A stretch of 64,000 nt of DNA from Sorghum bicolor (taxonomy: Eukaryota; Streptophyta; Magnoliopsida; Poales; Poaceae), in the NCBI RefSeq assembly GCF_000003195.3, contig NC_012870.2, positions 29,814,477-29,878,476 on the forward strand, written 5' to 3'. The translations under genes were made by a program, and so were the position numbers. This document shows, piece after piece, positions 56,384-64,000 of this stretch (its first letter is position 1; every line of letters begins with the position of its first letter). The notes under the pieces are model-generated. The model saw nothing but the letters and a program-made list of their open reading frames with translations, was not told the origin of the DNA and did not search any database.

Positions 56384-56441
56384 TGTTGACGGTCCTTAAG
56401 TATCAAATTTAATTATCAAATAAATAAAGAAAAGGATCCAA

Positions 56442-56810
56442 ATGAAATCAAGATCTAGACTTAGGGTTTTATCTGACAGAATTCCACGAGTTTTGGTGTT
56501 TGTCTATTTCTGCAGGGGGTTATCAGGAAATATGGAAGAAAGGCCCACATGTCAGGATTATGTAAAAATATTAACGTGTTGCGCAATTATCTTACATCTA
56601 GAAGACTCCAGAAGCCACGAGACCGAAGCGGAGGCGAATCGGGGCCAGAGACAGGGCGCCCGCCCTGTCCAACTGGGCGCCCGCCCTGCCCCTAAGTCCA
56701 ATCAGGATTCTGCTTTGCGGGAAGTCTCCACCGACCTAAAGGATGAATCTAAACCATACAATCTATGTCGGTTTGATCCAAGGGCCCATATTCACTTGAA
56801 GGGACTATAA
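56442..56810 (+). CDS. Open frame in U3 of element D LTR (hypothetical)
   Basis: A 122-codon frame (MKSRSRLRVLSDRIPR ... HIHLKGL) whose stop codon is the TAA of the TATA box. It is intact in both LTRs of D (second copy 63121-63489) and aligned without gaps to the U3 frame of element C at 49251-49625. It is basic and Cys-containing, with no known domain. Expression would need initiation upstream of the LTR promoter or use of the genomic RNA 3' end. Non-coding conservation is an equally good explanation. Confidence 0.35.
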   Translation: MKSRSRLRVLSDRIPRVLVFVYFCRGLSGNMEERPTCQDYVKILTCCAIILHLEDSRSHETEAEANRGQRQGARPVQLGARPAPKSNQDSALREVSTDLKDESKPYNLCRFDPRAHIHLKGL

Positions 56811-56812
56811 AA
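56806..56812 (+). promoter_or_regulatory. TATA box of element D LTR
   Basis: TATAAAA in GGGACTATAAAACC, conserved in the 3' LTR (63485-63491) and in element C. Transcription should start about 30 bp downstream. Confidence 0.75.
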
Positions 56813-58044
56813 CCAGACCCCCTGGCCCCTGGAGGAGAGAGCCTCTCAACCCTAATTCATTGTTCCATCAAGGGAGAAGAAGCCTCTGATCAAGATTAGA
56901 GCCACCACATCAATTAGATATCTAGATTAGCATAGCTACATAGGATTAGAACTAGAAGGAGTCAATCTTCGATTGGTTTCCGGATCTGTCAGGAGGATTC
57001 TTGGTAATTCTCTAATTGTGCTTCTAATTGCTTTCAAATTATCTTTGTTCTTCAATATTATGAATATGACTTTGTTCTACTTCAATATATTGCTTATGAC
57101 TTTGCTCTATTTGCTTATATTCAAGATTATATTGTTCTTAGTTTATCATAGTTATGTACTTGGCTTAGTTAGATACGATCTATATACATGCTTAGGATCG
57201 TATAGCGTTTATCCATCGGATCCATGGGTAAATGATAGATATTGTGTAGGCGTGGTGCTTATACCATATTTATCTACGATTGTACCCAATATGCCAGATC
57301 GTGGGGTAGTTCGTGATAGTGACAGCTTCATTGATTCTTATATAGTCCCCCTCTCGTGTATTGGGCTGGCAGAGCAACATTATTACAGGGGAGTGATTGC
57401 TATGTTTCTCATATTCCTTGCTAATATCACTATGCATGGGCGTAGTCTTGTCTCGCAATGATTGCTAAGTATGCTTGCACTAACTATGATATGCTAGACT
57501 ATATAGTTAAGAATAACTTAGGGAATATTCTTGTAGTTCGTTCTAATACCATGCTAATGACTTTCTAGAGTATCTAATTGAGGTGCTTATCATATTTATT
57601 ATGTGGCTAGATCAGATTAGTTATCCTTGTCACTATTATTATTTCATATATCTATTATGTGACATTTATCCCTGTATGAAGAGTTAGATATAATGTTCTC
57701 AATTATACATGCAATGATAGATGCTCAATCTCATATTCTATTCTGTAATCAATAGTGATGATTGATTAATCCCTTCCCAGTGGTAAAAATATAAATAACG
57801 ATACCTGGAATACTTCCCGGTTAAAATGCTACATCGGTATTAATCTGTGCGCTTGCAGATCCCATTCATTATTTATTTAGAAGAGCAATTGCATATTTCA
57901 ATACCGCGTCTCTCATGTCATGCTGGGGATGACAACTTGGCTTAAGTGGTGTGAGGGATAGGTTTGGCATTTTTGGCACCGTTGCTAGATTTAGAACTTA
58001 GTCTACTTTTGGTAATGATGTTAAGAATACCCAACAAGCATTTT

Positions 58045-58062
58045 TGGCGCCGTTGCCGGGGA
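58045..58062 (+). promoter_or_regulatory. Primer binding site of element D (tRNA-Asp type)
   Basis: TGGCGCCGTTGCCGGGGA, a full 18-base match to the tRNA-Asp 3' end. A degenerate copy (TTTTTGGCACCGTTGCT) sits inside the LTR at about 57970-57986. Confidence 0.9.
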
Positions 58063-58196
58063 AGGTTGATTACCAATCAGGAATGGAATAAAAGATTTTG
58101 AGTTATCATTCGCATCACTAATATGATTGAGCTTATCTATTCTCTCATACAGTTTTACCCCGATATTTTTCTAGTTTATCTTATGCAGGGGAATGT

Positions 58197-60836
58197 ATGA
58201 ATAGAAGACATCTTCCAGGAAATTTTGTTGACAATCCTGAAGCATTATTCAAGAAGACGAGGGCCAAGCTAAAGAAATCATCAACACTTCACGAAGAAGC
58301 TTCATCCAATCAAGAAGATCACCGGAACTTGTCTTCAGAGTTCGAAGCCATGGCGAACAAATCGATCCGCGAGTTCTCAGCTCCCACTACGGACAACATC
58401 CGCACTGGACCTGCTGCAGAGATCGATGGCAACTTTGAGCTCAAGTCTGGACTTATCAACATGGTGCAATCCAACCAGTTCTGTGGGAAGGCACACGAAG
58501 ATGCTAGTGCTCATTTACAACACTTCCTGGAGATTTGCAACACATTCACCATAGCAGGAGTTTCCAAAGACGCTATACTACTTCGCCTCTTCCCATTCTC
58601 ACTGTTAGGAAGAGCGAAGCAGTGGTTCTACGCTACAAAGGAGAAGAATACTACGTGGGCACTCTGCTCAACAAACTTCCTGGCAAAGTTCTTTCCCATG
58701 GGCAAGACCAATGCTCTCCGTGGGAAGATTACAAGTTTTCAGCAACAAAATGATGAATCTGTTCCAGAAGCATGGGAGCGTTTTCAAGACTACATCCTAG
58801 AATGTCCCCATCATGGAATGGAGAGTTGGCTATTGATGCAGACATTCTATCATGGGCTCAGCAACAGTGCCCGAGAGACCATGGATGCTGCAGCTGGAGG
58901 AGCATTCTTATCACTTACTATACCACAAGCCACAGCTCTTGTGGAGAAGATGGCGTCCAATCAAAGCTGGAATGAAGAGAGGACCCAGACACGCAAGAGA
59001 GGTGGAGGTATGCATCAGCTGAAGGAGGTAGACATGCTGTCTGCAAAGCTAGACCTGCTCATGAAGAAGCTCAATGATAGAGCTGGAGACAAGAAAGAAG
59101 TTATGCACACCTACGACTCTCACATGACTTGTGAGGAGTGTGGAGACACTGGACACTCAGGCAACCACTGTCCTGAGATGCTTGAGGATGTGAACTACAT
59201 CAACAACAACAACTACTACAACCGTCCTCAACAAAATCAAGGTTGGAATCAACAGAGGCCTAACTACTCAGGTAATTATCAAGGTAACAATTCTTACAAC
59301 AATAATAATAATTTTCCACCTTTGAGAGAGTTAGTGTCTAATCAAGGAAAGCTAATGGATAACCTATCGAAGAAATTGGCATCTAATGATAAAATGCTAG
59401 AAAATATAAATAATAGAATGGATAATTTCTCTACTGCCATCAAGAATCAAATTAGTTTTAATAGAATGATTGAATCTCAGTTAAATCAAATAGCTGCTGC
59501 TGTTCTTACTACTAACCCCGGTATACCATCACAACTGGAAGGATTAGAATCTACAAATCTTGTAGACATGTTTGATGCAGGTAATTGGAGTAACCCCGTC
59601 AATGAATTTTCTACTGACCGTCTGCCGGTCAAGAGAGGCGATCCAGGACGCCCCGTCATCCCGATCTCCATCGGCATGGTGGAATTCCCAGAAGCACTCT
59701 GCGACTTTGGCTCCAGTGTCAACATTATACCCAGGGTACTCTATGAGAAATTCTTTACATATCCTTTATTAGAGACAACCATGTGTTTGCAGTTTGCAGA
59801 TCAGACGATAACTTTTCCAAAAGGAATAGTGAGGAACCTTTGTGTCCGAGTTGGTACCTTGTATGCACCAGCAGACTTCGTAGTGGTAGAGACCGGAAAT
59901 GATGAGAGAGCACCTATCATCCTAGGGAGGCCATTTTTGAACACCACGGGAGCTATCATCTACGCCAGTGCTGCTAAGATCACTTTCTACGTCAAAGGGA
60001 AGAAGGAAATATTTTTCTTCAAAAACAAGACTACACAAATTCCAAATCAATCCAGACGTCAATCAAGCAAGAGGACCAACAGGAGGAACAGGAACAAGCA
60101 AGTGTGGACCGAGTCAACTAAGATGGTCACTGTAGTCCATGGAGGCCAAGATCACCAACTGAAGTCACCGTTTTTGACCAAGAAGGACGACCCAGGAATG
60201 CAAAGCATTTACTGCTCCATAAATGGATACAACTTCTACAAGACAATTTGTGACACCGGATCAGGCGTCAACATAATGACCGCAGTCACCTATCGGCTCT
60301 TGTTCGGGACCATGCCACTAAGACCAACATACATTCAGCTCCAGATGGCAGATCAGACATTTCGAGAAGTTCAAGGAATAGTATCTGATGTCCCAGTCAA
60401 AATAGACGATCATTTTGTCTACACAGACTTTCAAGTTGTTGACATGGGAGAAGACGAGTATGATCCACCCATCATCCTTGGAAGACCGTTCCTCAGCACC
60501 GTTAAAGCCATTATCTACATTGGAACCGGAGAAGTCCATATGCACTTGCCCCCAGAGAAGGTACGCTGTTATTTTACTGACCCTAACTATATCATTGAAG
60601 AATCTAAGCAGGTAAGAAAACGACGCAACCGCAACCAGAGGAGGCAGATCATTAAGGACGGATGGGCAGACTATGAAGGAGAAGTTGTAAGGTCAGAAGG
60701 CGTAGAGTTTAAACAGAATTATCCAGAGGAGATTGAAGCACCGAGTCAGGTGTGGAAAATGAAGATAACTATACAAGAAGAGGAGGCGCTGCCGGAAGTA
60801 CCGACTACGCCACCCAACGAACCTCAGGACGATTAA
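58197..60836 (+). CDS. Element D gag with two tandem aspartic proteases (879 aa, intact)
   Basis: One uninterrupted frame from the ATG at 58197; an upstream ATG at 58194 is closed at once. Gag domain about residues 85-230 (AHEDASAHLQHFLEICNTF, LRLFPFSLLGRAKQWFY, FFPMGKTNALRGK). Zinc knuckle C312-x2-C315-x4-H320-x4-C325. Asn-rich and coiled-coil linker about 335-440. Protease 1 has ALCDFGSSVNIIPRVLY (D503-F-G) and IILGRPFLNT. Protease 2 has TICDTGSGVNIMTAVTYR (D686-T-G) and IILGRPFLST. Retroviral proteases act as dimers, each giving one Asp; two in tandem could form an intramolecular pair as in pepsin. Thr to Phe in copy 1 may weaken it. The frame ends NEPQDD, with no pol. Confidence 0.92.
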   Translation: MNRRHLPGNFVDNPEALFKKTRAKLKKSSTLHEEASSNQEDHRNLSSEFEAMANKSIREFSAPTTDNIRTGPAAEIDGNFELKSGLINMVQSNQFCGKAHEDASAHLQHFLEICNTFTIAGVSKDAILLRLFPFSLLGRAKQWFYATKEKNTTWALCSTNFLAKFFPMGKTNALRGKITSFQQQNDESVPEAWERFQDYILECPHHGMESWLLMQTFYHGLSNSARETMDAAAGGAFLSLTIPQATALVEKMASNQSWNEERTQTRKRGGGMHQLKEVDMLSAKLDLLMKKLNDRAGDKKEVMHTYDSHMTCEECGDTGHSGNHCPEMLEDVNYINNNNYYNRPQQNQGWNQQRPNYSGNYQGNNSYNNNNNFPPLRELVSNQGKLMDNLSKKLASNDKMLENINNRMDNFSTAIKNQISFNRMIESQLNQIAAAVLTTNPGIPSQLEGLESTNLVDMFDAGNWSNPVNEFSTDRLPVKRGDPGRPVIPISIGMVEFPEALCDFGSSVNIIPRVLYEKFFTYPLLETTMCLQFADQTITFPKGIVRNLCVRVGTLYAPADFVVVETGNDERAPIILGRPFLNTTGAIIYASAAKITFYVKGKKEIFFFKNKTTQIPNQSRRQSSKRTNRRNRNKQVWTESTKMVTVVHGGQDHQLKSPFLTKKDDPGMQSIYCSINGYNFYKTICDTGSGVNIMTAVTYRLLFGTMPLRPTYIQLQMADQTFREVQGIVSDVPVKIDDHFVYTDFQVVDMGEDEYDPPIILGRPFLSTVKAIIYIGTGEVHMHLPPEKVRCYFTDPNYIIEESKQVRKRRNRNQRRQIIKDGWADYEGEVVRSEGVEFKQNYPEEIEAPSQVWKMKITIQEEEALPEVPTTPPNEPQDD

Positions 60837-63047
60837 GAAATTGGAGAGTCCCGTTCGGAGGACTTAAAAACACCGAACGCCTTGCCAAGTGGTAAACTTG
60901 GTAGTTACCCTTTCCCTTTCAGTTATTTTAAATAGTTTACTTAGTTAAACATGCTCATACTGTCTTAAAAAGAAAATAAAAATGTGAAAAATAGTAAGCC
61001 CCATGTGAATAGACGAGTGGCATAAAACCCATACGTACATTCACTGTGGTGGCATAAAAATAAAATAAATATTTTTTCTGCTTTATAAAATAAAAATATA
61101 AAAACAGGAAGTAATAATTATTAAGGAGTCTCAAGATGATAAAGGCTAGATATTTATGCTAACACTTAATCAGTTCCACAAGCTTTGTTGTCTATTTGAG
61201 CTCCACAGAATTTAAGAATCAAGAAGACTAGCAGACGGAGGACATTCTAATCGCTGTCAGAATGCTGCTTTCAAATACACCTCTGCCACCTGCTAGCTAC
61301 ATCAAGAGAAATTACGTCAAAATTCAGCTTGGGGGAGAGCACCCCCATTTATCTCGATAAGTATTTCTATCTTTATATTTATATTATTTTAGAATATTAA
61401 TACACATAAACTATGGAAAAACCAAATAAAGATTTTATGCTTATATATATATATTACTTAGTGTGTTTAATTAATAAATAAAGTGGCTATGCTAATCTGT
61501 ATCTAATAAAACTTAAGCATGGATATGATGAATAGTTGCTCTGCCTAATTTGCACATTTTAAGTTCTCTCTCAAGTTTAGACATAACTGTTATAATTTAA
61601 AGCTTGCCCTAGACCTAAACTTGTGGGATGAAAACTTGATCTGAAGTCTAAGTTGTTAACGGATACGATATAGGAAGGTTGAGCTGCTGTTTATCTGTTC
61701 CTAGAGATGCTAGAATTCTGGAGAATTTATCTTTGAAAATCTTTAAAATGTTGCATGATGAGTTCCTGTATGATGAGAGCTTAAATTCCTACCACAGCCA
61801 TATATACATGCTTGCTAGACTTTGAGCCACACATTTACTATTTATTGCTTATGAGCATTGAGTATGGTCAAGCTGTGTAGACCCTTAGGAGCTTGTCATG
61901 TGGTTAAATCAAGATTTCACTTGCACGTTCACTCATATATGCTACTTCTACTCCGGAAGTACCATCCACATACATCCACTCATTTCCATCTCCAGAACCA
62001 CCTAAAAATATTCTACTCCTAATCCGGGAGAGAATAACCAAAAATATTTCTGTTTTCCCCTTGTGAAATAAATGCTCAAGTTATCTTGTTACTACCACTT
62101 GCTATATTATCTCAAGAGATGAATGCTCTAAAAAAAAGAGAGAGAGAGAAGAATAATACGAGGAAATAAAAAGGAGCAAGTGCTCGGAACCTCGAAAGAA
62201 AAGAAAAAGTGAGACGAGAGGTAAAAATGGACAAGTGTCCGACAGTAGAATTAGGGGTGCAAGATACCCACCTGAGAGAAAAGAAAAAGAAGAGCATCTC
62301 ATTCTCTTCCGTAGAGAAAAGAAAAAGAAGAGCATCTCATTCACCTGAGAGAAAAGAAGTTTCAAAAGCAAGGAAGGTATGTATCCCCTCAGAAGAGCAA
62401 AGTAGAATTAGACTTTCACCACCATTGTTTTCACCATTGTTTTCACCATTGTTATCACCATCATCACCATATACCATTCATTCGCCACACATGCACATCT
62501 TGATTAAACTTATTGACTTGTTACTTCGGATCCATGGTTTGACTATGCAATACAAGTCTTGTAAGTATGTATATTTTATCTCCCACCTATGAGCTCCAGA
62601 TATTAAAGCCTTATTAGAGTAGGATGAGAGAGAAGGCAATGTTACTATGCCTCATACCACAAATACCACATATCTTGAGAGAAGGCATATACCATCAATG
62701 CCTTGGTAAGGATCCAAAAATACCACAAAAGAGAGACCTGAGAGAATCATACAAGGAATTCTGAGTTTTATTTGAAAATCTGCAAAAACCCCAGAGCTAT
62801 AGCTGATCAAGAATAAGAGACATGGCACTTGGCTAGACTGTTCTATCTTTTAACCACTCAAGATAGAAGTGACAGTTACAAGTCCCATAGTGAAGGTAAA
62901 GTAAGTAAGTTTTAAGTCTTGACAGTTTACTCTAACTCAGAGATGAGATCTTATTTAAGAGCATGTGTACCGTCAAATTTTTAAAGATATTGCAGCAACT
63001 TCTGATCCATAGCTGAGTCTATCCTTGCTCAGGGACGAGCAAGAGGT
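60837..63047 (+). other. Element D non-coding interior
   Basis: 2.2 kb with no gag, pol or envelope-like frame. It contains a second polypurine-like AGCTTGGGGGAGAG at about 61328-61341 and a purine-rich block at 62120-62380 with GAGAGAAAAGAAAAAG repeated three times. Much of it matches the 49.7-51.5 kb part of element C in reverse. Confidence 0.7.
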
Positions 63048-63062
63048 AAGCTTGGGGGAGTT
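63048..63062 (+). promoter_or_regulatory. Polypurine tract of element D
   Basis: AAGCTTGGGGGAGTT directly before the 3' LTR start TGTTGACGG. Confidence 0.92.
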
Positions 63063-64000
63063 TGTTGACGGTCCTTAAGTATCAAATTTAATTATCAAAT
63101 AAATAAAGAAAAGGATCCAAATGAAATCAAGATCTAGACTTAGGGTTTTATCTGACAGAATTCCACGAGTTTTGGTGTTTGTCTATTTCTGCAGGGGGTT
63201 ATCAGGAAATATGGAAGAAAGGCCCACATGTCAGGATTACGTAAAGATATTAACGTGCTGCGCAATTATCTTACATCTAGAAGACTCCAGAAGCCACGAG
63301 ACCGAAGCGGAGGCGAATCGGGGCCAGAGACAGGGCGCCCGCCCTGTCCAACTGGGCGCCCGCCCTGCCCCTAAGTCCAATCAGGACTCTGCTTTGCGGG
63401 AAGTCTCCACCGACCTAAAGGATGAATCTAAACCATACAATCTATGTCGGTTTGATCCAAGGGCCCATATTCACTTGAAGGGACTATAAAACCAGACCCC
63501 CTGGCCCCTGGAGGAGAGAGCCTCTCAACCCTAATTCATTGTTCCATCAAGGGAGAAGAAGCCTCTGATCAAGATTAGAGCCACCACATCAATTAGATAT
63601 CTAGATTAGCATGGCTACATAGGATTAGAACTAGAAGGAGTCAATCTTCGATTGGTTTCCGGATCTGTCAGGAGGATTCTTGGTAATTCTCTAATTGTGC
63701 TTCTAATTGCTTTCTAATTATCTTTGTTCTTCAATATTATGAATATGACTTTGTTCTACTTCAATATATTGCTTATGACTTTGCTCTATTTGCTTATATT
63801 CAAGATTATATTGTTCTTAGTTTATCATAGTTATGTACTTGGCTTAGTTAGATACGATCTATATAAATGCTTAGGATCGTATAGCGTTTATCCATCGGAT
63901 CCATGGGTAAATGATAGATATTGTGTAGGCGTGGTGCTTATACCGTATTTATCTGCGATTGTACCCAATATGCCAGATCGTGGGGTAGTTCGTTATAGTG
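63063..64000 (+). repeat. Element D 3' LTR, cut by window edge
   Basis: The first 938 bp align with 56384-57321 with about ten substitutions. It includes the second copy of the U3 open frame (63121-63489) and the TATA box (63485-63491). Confidence 0.95.

Larger units (their letters stand above)
56384..58036 (+). repeat. Element D 5' LTR (1653 bp)
   Basis: Begins TGTTGACGGTCCTTAAGTAT and ends AATACCCAACA. The 3' limit is set by analogy with C (CAACA then AGCATTT and the primer site). It carries a TATA box at 56806-56812 and two copies of GGGCGCCCGCCCTG near 56655-56692. Confidence 0.88.
31025..64000 (-). mobile_element. Element C: Tat/Athila-like gypsy element, hosting B, MULE-2 and D
   Basis: Minus-strand element. 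Its 3' LTR is 31025-31465 plus 48606-49677, split by B; its interior is 49678-55934; its 5' LTR begins at 55935-56383 and is split by D. The rest is beyond the right edge. LTR ends are TGTTGACGG and GTGTCAACA. The primer site matches tRNA-Asp and the polypurine tract is AAGCTTGGGGGAGTT. The coding content is gag-protease and a separate 3' frame. No reverse transcriptase, RNase H or integrase is present. The left target flank is ACCAC; the right copy is outside the window. Confidence 0.85.
56384..64000 (+). mobile_element. Element D: Tat/Athila-like gag-protease element (right end outside window)
   Basis: Plus-strand element in the 5' LTR of C. 5' LTR 56384-58036, tRNA-Asp primer site, one gag-protease frame, 2.2 kb of non-coding sequence, polypurine tract, and the first 938 bp of the 3' LTR. 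The LTR parts in view differ at about ten sites (near 1%), so it is young. The left target flank is ACTAC; the right copy is beyond the window. No reverse transcriptase, RNase H or integrase is present, so it needs a helper. Confidence 0.9.

Noticed and set aside
57050..57461. Hydrophobic frame of about 140 codons in the D LTR
   Set aside because: It lies in the transcribed leader with an AT-rich composition; its only conserved part (VVRDSDSF) is also in C at the DNA level. Not enough for a gene call.
62120..62380. Lys/Arg-rich frame in the purine-rich block of D
   Set aside because: Low-complexity GAGAGAAAAG repeats; the matching block in element C is not open in the same way.

Overview
The window is nuclear DNA of a grass, most likely sorghum or a close Andropogoneae relative. 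The reasons are a monocot-style PPR gene, many copies of one grass MITE (ends GGCCTTG...CAAGGCC), grass-type Helitron ends, and deep nesting of LTR retrotransposons. The species call is inference; nothing in the sequence proves it. Only one ordinary host gene looks intact: a PLS-type pentatricopeptide-repeat (PPR) protein at 2-1840, whose start lies left of the window. Almost everything else is transposable elements or gene pieces broken or carried by them.

2.5-20.4 kb is a patchwork of small elements. It holds a Stowaway-like MITE carrying three nested insertions (2537-3926) and a PIF/Harbinger-like element with a 93-bp tandem repeat (4265-4983). A pseudogene of cytosolic methionyl-tRNA synthetase, introns retained, is split by a complete but decayed Ty3/gypsy chromovirus-type element (6704-11811, target duplication CCTGA). 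A Helitron (13124-14501) has captured the last exon of a GDSL esterase/lipase and sits in a MITE whose empty site can be rebuilt. A second Helitron lies on the minus strand (15364-17059). A hAT MITE, a CACTA end and more MITEs follow.

20.5-28.7 kb is a Mutator-like element (MULE-1) with three decayed genes in a row: a MURA-type transposase, a plant mobile domain (PMD) protein and a GRF-type zinc-finger protein. A Ty1/copia element (A, from 28696) interrupts the third gene.

31.0-64.0 kb is a deeply nested stack. Element C (minus strand, Tat/Athila-like, tRNA-Asp primer site) sits in the gag of copia A. The 3' LTR of C is broken by element B, a non-coding retrotransposon with 5.2-kb LTRs. The 5' LTR of B is in turn broken by MULE-2 (40556-45649), a young element with identical 153-bp terminal inverted repeats. 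The 5' LTR of C is broken by element D (plus strand, from 56384), a relative of C that runs off the right edge.

The most interesting biology is in MULE-2 and in C/D. MULE-2 has a transposase gene and a convergent two-exon gene for a GRF zinc-finger, coiled-coil, membrane-anchored protein, the layout of maize MuDR (mudrA/mudrB) with a different second protein. The 3' flank of the GRF gene holds 22 nt exactly complementary to the transposase mRNA. Element D has one intact 879-residue gag-protease frame with two tandem aspartic protease domains and no reverse transcriptase or integrase. C and D also share an open frame in U3 that ends inside the TATA box.
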